NCBI GenBank assembly: GCA_003427395.1
Contig: BFEA01000012.1
Span: forward strand, 1,719,183 to 1,739,635
DNA: 20,453 nt
Direction: 5' to 3'
DNA from: Chara braunii
Lineage: Eukaryota; Streptophyta; Charophyceae; Charales; Characeae
The position numbers and the translations under genes are program-made. Positions 1 through 9,748 of this stretch are shown piece by piece (the stretch's first letter is position 1; every line of letters starts with the position of its first letter). The notes beneath the pieces are model-generated. The model saw nothing but the letters and a program-made list of their open reading frames with translations, ran no database searches and was not told where the DNA came from.

Positions 1-18
1 GGGAATGTAAACAAATAG

Positions 19-140
19 CTCCTTAATTTATTTCAACCGCCCTGCGGATTATCCGAGAGGGCCCTGGACACAATCAGCAAGGGCCACGTTGCCATGAACG
101 AGGTAGTAGTCATAGCCATGCTGAAGTCATGGCACGCCAA
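19..140 (+). CDS. Possible internal exon, protein not recognised
   Basis: A frame is open from base 19 (after a TAG at 16-18) to a TGA at 193. Its middle part reads like protein, with codons for SERALDTISKGHVAMNEVV and then IAMLKSWHA. It runs into a good 5' splice donor, AA|GTATAT, at 140/141. The true 5' edge is unclear: there is no strong acceptor, and the exon may begin before the window. I do not recognise the family. The short NEVVVIAM stretch faintly recalls the NEIV-x-AM segment of Alba-type nucleic-acid-binding proteins, but this is too little to name it. It could also be chance, since the open frame is under 60 codons and nothing downstream continues it convincingly. Confidence 0.2.
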
Positions 141-283
141 GTATATATATATGCTGTTGATTCACTTTAAGGTCCGTGTTTCAGCAGTTATGTGACCACT
201 GAGCACGCGAGTTTCTGGGCAGTAGCAGGCCAACTCACCACGTGCTTTTCAGGGCTTCCCTCCACTACAAATGTGCAAAACTA

Positions 284-538
284 GAATGAATCTTCTGCTA
301 GAACATGGAACCGTACGCCGCCATATGTTTTGTCTTTTGTGCAAGTGGTGACGAGTGAAGCAAGGCCCTTAGGGCCACTTGTGGTAGGAAAAGGAAACAA
401 AAGAAAGAGAGGAATGAATCTCCTCCTAGAACATGGAACCATACGCCGCCGTATGTTTTGTCTTTTGTGCTGGTGACGAGTGGAGCAAGGCCCTTAGGGC
501 CACTGCTCGTAGGAAAAAGAAAGAAAAGAAAGAGAGAG
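284..538. repeat. Direct tandem duplication, 128-bp unit
   Basis: Copy A is 284-411 and copy B is 412 to about 538. Both start GAATGAATC, share CTAGAACATGGAACC and GCAAGGCCCTTAGGGCCACT, and end in a purine-rich AAAGAAAGAGAG tail. They differ by scattered substitutions and small indels, so the duplication is old. The minus strand is open across both units, but only because they are copies of one another, so this is not evidence of coding. Confidence 0.9.
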
Positions 539-831
539 CTATGGTAGTAAGTAGTTGTAACTTGTAACCCATAACTGCTCGAAAGCAGACCTGACTTCGG
601 ATCCAAAACATATATTGCTGGCCTGCTACTCTTTCATACGAAATTTGCTGAACATCTCTTGAGATGTTGGGACCCTTGCATATGTACTGCTGGGGTCCTC
701 CACGAAAAAGACTATTCAACAAGGACTACGTGGGCCCTATTTCTTTTTCTGTGGGGAGGGGCACCATTGGCTACCTCAGCCAGCCTTCTCCAATTTTTTT
801 TTTATACCCTATTTATTGGGGTGCGTCGCAT
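539..831. other. No gene seen
   Basis: Non-coding by inspection. The stretch has a T-run followed by TATACCCTATTTATT (about 795-818), which is TATA-like, but no transcript start or downstream reading frame supports calling a promoter. Confidence 0.4.
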
Positions 832-886
832 CACGTGCGCGTGCATGCTTACATGTGAGTTATGTGCCGCACGTGCGCACGTGCGG
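832..886. promoter_or_regulatory. G-box cluster with 20-bp perfect palindrome
   Basis: Three CACGTG hexamers lie at 832-837, 870-875 and 878-883. The last two form part of a perfect 20-bp palindrome at 867-886 (CCGCACGTGC and its reverse complement). CACGTG is the core bound by plant bZIP and bHLH factors. Whether anything binds here is inference, because no gene start is recognised next to it. Confidence 0.3.
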
Positions 887-904
887 AGCTCGCGAACACA
901 CTAT

Positions 905-1066
905 ACACCGCAGGTATGGGTTGGAGTATAGGCGGAGTATAGGGGTGATATAGGAGATATTGGGGGGTTTAATAAGGATGTTGGGGGCGGTTCGGGACTG
1001 TTAGGTTGGTGTATGCAGTATTGGGGGCCGCTATGGGGGTGTGGGTGGGGTTATTAGGGGTTCTGG
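905..1066 (+). other. G-rich, strand-asymmetric tract
   Basis: About 160 bases are dominated by G and T on the plus strand, with many runs of three to six G (GGGGGG near 962, GGGGG near 984, 1022 and 1035) and repeated GGAGTATAGG-like pieces. The strand bias and G-run spacing would allow G-quadruplexes on the plus strand. No open frame of interest is present. Confidence 0.5.
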
Positions 1067-1099
1067 ATCCCAAAAACAAAAACAAAAAAAGTGCGGGGT

Positions 1100-1178
1100 G
1101 CCGACGATCCCCGACTGCTAGGTGCCGACCAGCCGATCAGTCGGCGGGTCGGCAGCCGACCAGTCGAGGGCCGCCGAC
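1100..1178. promoter_or_regulatory. Cluster of six GCCGAC (DRE/CRT-like) motifs
   Basis: GCCGAC occurs at 1100-1105, 1124-1129, 1155-1160 and 1173-1178. Its reverse complement occurs at 1140-1145 and 1148-1153. RCCGAC is the core of the plant dehydration/cold-responsive element bound by DREB/CBF proteins. The opposing copies also allow hairpins. The cluster sits just before the dispersed repeat that begins near 1203. Function is inference; it may only be a degenerate GC-rich repeat. Confidence 0.3.
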
Positions 1179-1202
1179 CGTTCAGGGTGTGCAACACTGG
1201 CT

Positions 1203-2430
1203 GGAATGTACGCCTTACTGAGATTTCCGCATTCTCCTGTGATTTCTAAGTCTGTGTGTGTGCGTGCCTGCTGGTCTGCATGCCTGTCTGAGTGCTTGTC
1301 GGCCCGAGTGTGTGTGTGACCCGCAAGGGTACTTGTTGGTTGAAAGGCCCCGAAGGGCCAGTACTTACCTATGGCCGTGACTTAAGGGTTGCAGTGGGGA
1401 AAACAATCAGCGGGAAAAACACTCAAGTAGCTGGTAGGCCGGTACCACACAAGTAGTGGTAGAAGTGTCGGGTACTGGAGGCCAAGCACAGTCGGCATTT
1501 TTAGAGGCCCAGTAGCGGTAGGCTAGAGGTAGGCCGGTACCAGTCCAAGTAGCCTGCGTCTAGGGCCTGTCCGGACGATATCAGAGCCTGCAATGATGTT
1601 TCCCTCCGAAAAGGAGGAGGTACCGGTTGCCGGGAGGCCGCACGGCCTAGGAAGTCACCGCCCAAGAGGCAAGTAGGCCGCTATATCTTCGGGAGGAGCA
1701 AGCAGCTCTTCCTCGTTTGCAAGGATTGGCGACATACTGCTGGAGCCAAGCGCTGGACTTGGAGCACTGCCTGGAGGAGGAGATCAGCTGAGTGCACAGC
1801 CTGGCTATGGCGAGCAGCCCAGCCTGAGGAGGAGGAAGAAGGGGGCGAACGAGGAGAGTGGCGAGGTACCTACCTGGCTATGGTGGACACCATCTTCATC
1901 ACCTTGTTCGGCACTGCATCTGGAAGACCCCAGTTGGGGTAGTGCCGCACCCAGGAAGCTCGAGGCAGAGTCCGGCATGGCGGATTATTGAGCAGCGGCA
2001 TAAATGCTTTGTGTTGTTCTATGGACAGGAGGGCAGCGTCATAGCTGCTTTGTGTTGTCCTTTGGACAGGAGGGCGGAACACTTAGTAGTCCGCCATAGC
2101 CTAAGCACATGAGAGTGAGGGGAAGCCATGGCTATGATGGACCGGATGTTGTGTCAGCAGTAAGAGGGATATTCGGATATTGATTCTGGTTCATCCACTC
2201 TTTGTTATTATTATTATTGGAAGAAGAATAAGATTGGTGAAGTGAAGGAGGAGGAGGAAGGTGGAGTGAGAAGGGGGATTTGTTATTGGTCTTGCTGGTG
2301 CACATCTTCGTCTTCTTCTTCTTTCTCTTCTTTGGTCTCTATCCCTTTGCAAGTGCGTTCATTTCTTTCGCAATTGGGTTGCATCGTCTTTCCTCATGCA
2401 TTCGCACTTTGGAAGTGGCCAGGATCGTAA
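1203..2430 (+). repeat. Dispersed 1.2-kb repeat, copy 1 (LTR-like)
   Basis: This stretch matches 10430-11626 along its whole length in the same orientation, with many substitutions and small indels. Shared landmarks in order are CTGGAATGTA at the start, GACCCGCAAGGGTACTTGTT, CGATATCAGAGCCTGCAATG, a TATA-like CTATATCTTCGGG (about 1680), GAGGAGGAGGAAGAAGGGGG, ATTATTATTATTGGAAG and a final GTAAC. The length, a TG near the start, a terminal GTAACA in this copy and a TATA-like box fit a solo LTR of a plant-type retrotransposon, but no target-site duplication was found. Open frames inside (such as 1858-2112) encode nothing recognisable and are probably not genes. Confidence 0.85.
1999..2080 (+). 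repeat. 41-bp tandem duplication inside repeat copy 1
   Basis: The units are 1999-2039 and 2040-2080. Each contains GCTTTGTGTTGT and GGACAGGAGGGC. The second dispersed copy has only one unit at the matching place (about 11222-11260), so the duplication arose in this copy after the two diverged, or was lost from the other. Confidence 0.85.
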
Positions 2431-3050
2431 CATATGTATGGCTGTTCTAACTGCCAAGGGTGCATGGCGCCAACCTTCGGACTGTTAGATCTAAGAAGGT
2501 AGAAGGTAGGATGCTAATCCAGAACAAAATTCTCCGACCACCTGATCGTGTCGGTGACAAACAATAGCCACCAGAGGTGACCTTCCCACCAAGTCCATAG
2601 GCATTTTTGACTCTGTGCGTTTCCACCAGAGGTGACTGCTGGTCTGTCTGATTTGTCTTTTGGAGCCACTGAGCTGTAGGCACTGCTCTGTAAAATTCTA
2701 GCCATATTGTGCTCGTGCATCGTCTTTCCTCGTGAATTCACGCTTTGGAAGTGGCCAGGATCGTAACATATGTATGGCTGTTCTAACTGCCGAGGCTGCA
2801 TGGCGCCAACCTTCGGACTGTTAGATCCAAGAAGGTAGAAGGTAGGATGCTAATCCAGAACAAAATTCTCCGACAACCTGATCGTGTCGGTGACAAACAA
2901 TAGCCACCAGAGGTGACCTTCCCACCAAGTCCATAGGCATTTTTGACTCTGTGCGTTTCCACCAGAGGTGACTGCTGGTCTGTCTGATTTGTCTTGGAGC
3001 CACTGAGCTGTAGGCACTGCTCTGTGAAATTCTAGCCATATTGTGCTCGT
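2381..3050 (+). repeat. Tandem duplication, 336-bp unit
   Basis: Copy A is 2381-2716 and copy B is 2717-3050 (334 bp; CTTTTGG against CTTGG accounts for the 2-bp difference). They are highly similar. Each begins GCATCGTCTTTCCTC and ends ATATTGTGCTCGT. The first 50 bp of each unit is the 3' end of the dispersed repeat (TTTGGAAGTGGCCAGGATCG, then TAAC), so the duplication happened after that repeat was in place. Minus-strand open frames across it (2447-3371) have no recognisable domain. Confidence 0.92.
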
Positions 3051-3870
3051 GAACATGCGCAAAGGCAGTCGGGGTGGCGGGATGCGCCACTGTTCTATTA
3101 TGTCAGCTGTGACAATATCTATGTTCTGATTCCGTCTACAGGGTTTCTCTTCCAACCAACGTCTTTTAGCTTGTAGTGTGAAATCCAGAGTTCGACCTGT
3201 AGCACACTTCGGGAGGGGGGTCCCAAAGAGGATTGAGGGTCTGTGCAGTCCCATTGTACGGGGTTTACTCAGAGTTCTGTCAGTGTCTGAGACTCTGAGA
3301 AGGATAGTAGCGAACAAAAGTACGACCTGCTCCAATTTTGAAGGGACTCCTTTCGACTGTACTCTGGCCAAACAGACTGAGGGAAAGCAGGTGCATAAAT
3401 TGGCTGGTAGGCCTCAGTCGCAGGGAACGCCGCGCTACCAGGAGCGCTCCGCCACCCTAAGTATCTCCTGGCATGGGCGTTGCGATGACGGCGGTGGCGT
3501 TTTACATATTGCTGTCCGTTGTTTGAGATCCTGCTTGTCAAAACAAAACAAAAAATAAGAAAGTCCCTGCTTGCCACTTGTTACGTCAGCGTCCCCTTGA
3601 TATATGTTTTCATTTGTGCGCTAGATATCAGGATACTGAGTAGTTCTACCTCCTCTCTGTTAATGTTATCATTGATATGCTTATTTATTTCAGATTTTCA
3701 TCCCACCAGTAGTATAGGCCTGTCATCTATCATTTGGCTAAGGAGAGATGAAGTCGAATACGCTCGACAGGTGGAGGTGATTTTGCACTAAACTTCTTGA
3801 ATATGGCTGAATGCGCTCTTTTCCTTGTTAGCTTTTCCTTTTTCGGGGGCTTGAGATTTCAAACAGAAGA
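3051..3870. other. No gene recognised
   Basis: A plus-strand frame of 126 codons (3178-3558) starts with GTG rather than ATG and has no recognisable motif. A minus-strand frame on the same DNA is equally open. Neither is convincing. From about 3560 the sequence becomes AT-rich and is probably non-coding. Confidence 0.4.
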
Positions 3871-3958
3871 GGTTCTTGTCGTGGAAGATTGGGGTGAATT
3901 CCCAGGTAATTTGCGGTTCTTGTCGTGGAAGATTGGGGTGAATTCCCAGGTAATTTGC
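3871..3958 (+). repeat. Exact 44-bp tandem duplication
   Basis: Units 3871-3914 and 3915-3958 are identical, each starting GGTTCTTGTCGTGGAAGATT and ending GGTAATTTGC. Perfect identity in non-coding DNA suggests a recent slip or an assembly duplication. Confidence 0.95.
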
Positions 3959-5020
3959 GCTTTCGTCTTCATCGTGTTTTTGATTGTTTGAGACTTGAGG
4001 CGTTTTTCTTCCTTTTGGACTTTTAAATGTACTACTACAGGGAGTCTGAGACCTTTTCCATTTTTATTTTTAGTTTCTAAAATTGCCCGTTCCATTGGCT
4101 GTGGTGTAGTAGGATGGGCGATTCCGACAGCCATCGTAAGAAAAGGGCAACTAGGGTCTCTCTGATTCTTTGATTTCTTTCGTTTGCTACAGGGGCAAGG
4201 ATCAGCCTAAGGTTGAGGATTGAGGCTTTTCGCCCCCCCCACTAATTGGTGCAAATTTAGTGCTTCATCAATTTCTTTTCCTCAGGCAATAAAATAAAAC
4301 GGAAAAGGCAAACAAAAAAAAAAAACTTCTCTTTCAAGTTTCGATTGCTTTCTAACTTTTCTTCTCGTTCTTCTTTCCTTTTTTTTCTTTCTGCTTTTCT
4401 GAGTTTCTTTTCTTTTTTTAAACCACCAGGTCCACCACTACTTTTCACAGGCAAACTCGAAGCACCAAAATACCATAACAGTGATAACACCGCATTCTTC
4501 CGAGGGCAGGTGCCACCACACCAAAACAGCTGGCAGCACCAGTCAAAAGACAAAAAAAAACAAAAAAAAACACTACTGCCGGCGCTTCGGCAAAGCACAG
4601 CTAGGCACGCAGTTCTTTTTCACCTTGGCATTCGAGGCTTGGAGGCAGTGGCGATTTAAATGAAAAGGGCTCACTGTCCAATGCTGAATCCACCCTTTTT
4701 GCCTTTTTTGTCCTTTTCTACCCTCAAGGATTTTTTTTAATTATAAACCACCACAGTGCACAAGGAATCCTCGTCCTCAGACTGAGAGAACCGCTCACGA
4801 AAAGAACAAAATGGCAATAACAAGAGGTGTTTGTGAGGCAACGATCAAACGAAACAGGGGCCCCAAATTGAGACAAGGACCGGGTCTTGCCTCATTCGTT
4901 GACTCAAAGGTCAATTGTTAAGTCGAGGTGTGTACAGGGGTTCAAAATCCAGTTCCAGCCATCGGGCAGTTGGTACCTCTAGCTCAGCACTTGGGTTCAA
5001 AGCCCGGCTCCGACAGCAAC
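3959..5020. other. No gene; pyrimidine-rich and A-rich tracts
   Basis: The plus strand is strongly pyrimidine-rich from about 4325 to 4425 and has homopolymer A or T runs near 4313, 4380, 4552 and 4731. The open frames here are lysine-, serine- or phenylalanine-rich products of these tracts. Two tRNA B-box-like strings (GGTTCAAAATCC near 4940 and GGTTCAAAGCCC near 4993) lack the rest of a tRNA. Confidence 0.45.
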
Positions 5021-5375
5021 TCCACAAAGAAAGCATAACGGTGTCCGCATTCACGCCTTGCAATGCCTCTTTTCCCTTGCCGCGCATATAGGGAAACAAG
5101 GAAGCTCTACGCGCAGCGCCACCTTGTCTACCTTGCCGCACATATAGGGGAACCAAGAAGCTCTACGCGCAGCGCCACCTTGTCTCCCCCTCCTACAAAA
5201 AGCATAACTGTGTCCCCATTCGCGCCTTGCCGCACACCTCTTTTCCCTTGCCGCGCATATAGGGAAACCAGGAAGCTGTACGCACAGCACCACCTTGTCT
5301 CCCTCTCCTACAAAAAACATTACTGTGTCCGCATTCACGCCTTGCCACGCCTCTTTTCCCTTGCCTCCCCCTCCT
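5021..5375 (+). repeat. Nested tandem array, 115-bp unit
   Basis: Three units start at 5021, 5191 and 5306. They are marked by TCC(A/T)ACAAA, GTGTCC(G/C)CATTC, CTCTTTTCCCTTGCC and GCATATAGGGAAAC. Unit 1 is about 170 bp because its second half (CATATAGGG through CCACCTTGTCT) is itself duplicated; unit 3 is cut short. The minus strand is open through the array and would give a repetitive peptide with ICAAREKR-like blocks, which I read as a by-product of the repeat. Confidence 0.85.
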
Positions 5376-5413
5376 TTTCCCGCACCGCGCACTACAAAGG
5401 AGACCCCAACACT

Positions 5414-5698
5414 ATGAAAGAAAACAAATCGCACAACACTCCTGACCCTGCGATAGAGGACACAGATTTCACCTTTGCTTATTGGATGGCATCCATGCCT
5501 CTGACATCACCAGGCATGCTAAAAGCAAAACACCCAGACGAAAACCAAAGCAAAGCTGAACAGCGCGAGCACTGCGCATCTGTCCTTGCTAGAAAGACGT
5601 GTTCGCAAACCGCAGCCAGGTCACCCACAAACTTCTTTTTTCAACCGCCGATCACAAAACTGGATGGCTGTCCTCTTCCGCGGGCTCCGCGCATGTAA
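5414..5698 (+). CDS. Small hypothetical ORF, 94 aa
   Basis: An ATG at 5414 opens a 94-codon frame ending TAA at 5696-5698, just after the tandem array. The product begins MKENKSHNTPDPAIEDTDF and is hydrophilic, with no signal peptide, membrane segment or known motif. Composition is less repetitive than in neighbouring frames, which is the only reason to list it. No splice sites, conserved domain or partner gene support it. It could be chance, or a fragment of a larger spliced gene. Confidence 0.15.
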   Translation: MKENKSHNTPDPAIEDTDFTFAYWMASMPLTSPGMLKAKHPDENQSKAEQREHCASVLARKTCSQTAARSPTNFFFQPPITKLDGCPLPRAPRM

Positions 5699-7852
<2,154 letters not shown>

Positions 7853-8132
7853 CCTTGCAGTACTGCGCACTTCATAATTCTGCTAGCGCACCAATGCCAC
7901 GATCACCTTGGCACAAAACGACCGGATGCCATTCCATACTCAGTAGACCACCCGTTTCTTGGTCCGATTTGCCCTTGCAGTACTGCGCACTTTAGACTTC
8001 TGCTAGCGCACCAATGCCACGATCACCTTGGCGCAACGCAACGACTGGATGCCATTCCATATTCTGTAGACCACCCCTTCCTTGCTCCGATTTTCCAGGC
8101 GCAACGCAACGACTGGATGCCATTCCATATTC
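7853..8132 (+). repeat. Tandem repeat, 120-bp unit, two and a part copies
   Basis: Unit A is 7853-7972 and unit B is 7973 to about 8095. Both start CCTTGCAGTACTGCGCACTT and contain GCTAGCGCACCAATGCCACG. A third partial copy (about 8098-8132) repeats GCGCAACGCAACGACTGGAT and the bases that follow it, from 8031-8064. The units differ by about 10 percent, so the array is not very recent. Confidence 0.9.
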
Positions 8133-8430
8133 AGCCCGGCAGACTGCGCTGACAGTCCAGGCATGAGCATCCAGATATTCGGCAATTGCCGCAGCAAAGG
8201 GAGCCATGCCTCTAAACACAAAAAAAAACAGCACCTCTGCAACATCAGATAGAAAGGGATAGCGGACCCATTCCAAAAACGAAACACTGCCATTCATGGA
8301 AGTGCCCATCCACTGACACGGGTGGTAATCGTTACCTGTTTTCGGACCACCTGCCCTTTATGTGCTCTGTCCTCCAGCAAGGGCATTTAATACAGCACAC
8401 CTTACAGCCTTGTACACACAGCCTTGTCTA

Positions 8431-8629
8431 GGGAGAGCTTCTACTGATCTTATGCCGGCCAGCATACACCTTCCAACAGCTGATGGCCGAGTTGGGGACC
8501 ATCCAACGACGTGCTGACCGACTGGTGGTCAACATCCTCCACTCCATGCACTTAGAAGATGGAGCCTGGGGCCAGACGCCTATGCTTATGAAGAATACAA
8601 ACTGGCAATCAGACACTTCCAACCCGTAA
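8431..8629 (+). CDS. Possible exon, protein not recognised
   Basis: Directly after TGTCTAG, which would serve as a splice acceptor, a frame stays open for 65 codons to TAA at 8627-8629. Within it an ATG at 8483 begins MAELGTIQRRADRLVVNILH, which looks amphipathic and helical, followed by a more polar stretch containing GAWGQTP. Codon use and amino-acid mix look more protein-like than the competing minus-strand frame, which starts with TTG and is Cys/Trp-rich. A possible donor is CCC|GTAACA at 8626. The family is unknown; this may be a chance open frame. Confidence 0.2.
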
Positions 8630-9246
8630 CAATCATTCAGCGTTGTGGTCCAATCTCCGACAGAGATTCTCACCCAGGTTGTATGCTTTTTGTTCTTACC
8701 GCCACTCCTGCCCGCATGCCAGGTTAGCCTCCAGTAAAGTCTCCAGCTGTGGAGAAGACACTGATATCCACATTGCTTGCATATTCGCGCTGCTCTCACA
8801 GCCAGCGGCCTGCCTCGAGTACAGTTGCAATCAGATGCACACAGAGGAAAGGTGTGGCACATGCGGCAGGAGAGTTGTCTGATCTCAGGGAGGAGGCAAG
8901 GGACATATGCATCCAAAGACAGACAGCTGAAGCAGATCTCCTGACAGACGACGGTTGGGATTCTCAGAATGAAGAAAAGACATATCCACATCTGGCGCCC
9001 CAAGTTTTACTCCTCGGGCACAAACAAGGCAACAGCTAGTGCAGTGATTCATTCTCACCTCTCGCGAGGAAGACAGGGCGGTCGGGAGCAACACAGATAG
9101 TCCACACAGAGCCACACGTTCGCAAACGGGAGCTCGATCCAGCCAGATTGGCACAATGCTGCCACACTGATTGACAAAAGGTGACAAGAAAAAAGATTTC
9201 ATCATGAAAGAATCGTGACTATCTGTGCCATGGAAGATTAGAGGCT
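8630..9246. other. No gene confirmed
   Basis: A plus-strand frame at about 8868-9036 encodes a polar, acidic stretch (with ELSDLREEARDICIQRQ) preceded by an acceptor-like GCGGCAG, but there is no matching donor or known motif. The long minus-strand frame (8428-9003) has a TTG start and an implausible Cys/Trp-rich composition. Confidence 0.35.
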
Positions 9247-9288
9247 CCCCCCCCCCCTCCCTCTCCCCCCCCCCCCCCCCCCCCCCCC
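9247..9288 (+). repeat. Poly-C tract (C11 and C24)
   Basis: C11 at 9247-9257 and C24 at 9265-9288 are separated by TCCCTCT. The exact length is doubtful, since homopolymers of this size are often misread. Confidence 0.95.
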
Positions 9289-9519
9289 TCTACACATCCA
9301 GACATTCGTAATGGCCTTTCAACCACTTTTAGGGGAGAGAAAACGAAGAGACAGAAGTACGATTTTCACTACTGTCCATCCATGCGCGAGAATAAAGCAG
9401 ACAGCGCGGCAGTACTCCTGGTCATGGCCCACCATCTGCATGAAAAAAAAGGCACTTGGAAAAGGGGTCAGTCCTACCACCGCAGGAGACAACGTCCCAA
9501 CCACCAAGGAAAAGATAGA

Positions 9520-9748
9520 TCATACTACATATTCCCCTGGAAACTGCCACGGGCAGAAATCTTTTGTCCGATTATCTGAGGTACCGTTGGCTTGATCAGC
9601 GTGGTGCTCATTGTATGAATCAGTAAACTCATATATTGGCAGGTCCCCATCACATGCGATCTCGCCTGTCGGCCTGAACCATCGGGGAGCCCACGGCTCT
9701 CCTCTTTGTTCCCTTTGGGCCTTCTCCCAGCGTTGTCGCTCTTCGAGT
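9520..9748 (-). CDS. Terminal exon of an oxysterol-binding-protein-related protein (ORP)
   Basis: The exon encodes 75 residues and a TGA stop (9520-9522). The frame begins LEERQRWEKAQREQ, continues GEPWAPRWF and DLPIYEF, then SYNEHHAD, and ends with FCPWQFPGEYVV. Charged LEERQR helices followed by W-x-PRWF close the ORD lipid-transfer domain of ORPs. The later D-L-x-x-Y, Y-x-x-H and PWQF pieces are what I know from plant ORP C-termini. ORPs move sterols or phosphoinositides between membranes. The exon edge is set by an acceptor, ATGTAACCGCAG|A, at 9749/9748. The same frame stays open to 9882, but that part is a T-rich intron whose translation only mimics a membrane helix. The lipid-binding core, including EQVSHHPP, must lie in upstream exons, which I could not find up to 13231. 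A retained pseudogene fragment is possible. Confidence 0.72.

Noticed and set aside
1576-1587. CGATATCAGAGC, resembling an initiator-Met tRNA primer-binding site (also at 10792-10803)
   Set aside because: It matches the usual TGGTATCAGAGC at 10 of 12 positions but lies inside the repeat with no LTR end before it. Possible, but not enough to call.
2447-3371. Overlapping minus-strand frames of 78-173 codons
   Set aside because: They are duplicated with the 336-bp tandem repeat, begin largely at non-ATG codons, and show no domain.
4936-5005. tRNA gene or tRNA-derived SINE suggested by two B-box-like strings (similar strings near 13860, 13920 and 19817)
   Set aside because: No acceptor or anticodon stem can be drawn, the A box is poor, and there is no poly-A tail or repeat copy.
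8428-9003. 191-codon minus-strand frame
   Set aside because: TTG start, Cys/Trp/Ser-rich composition, no motif; the plus-strand frame at its low end looks more protein-like.
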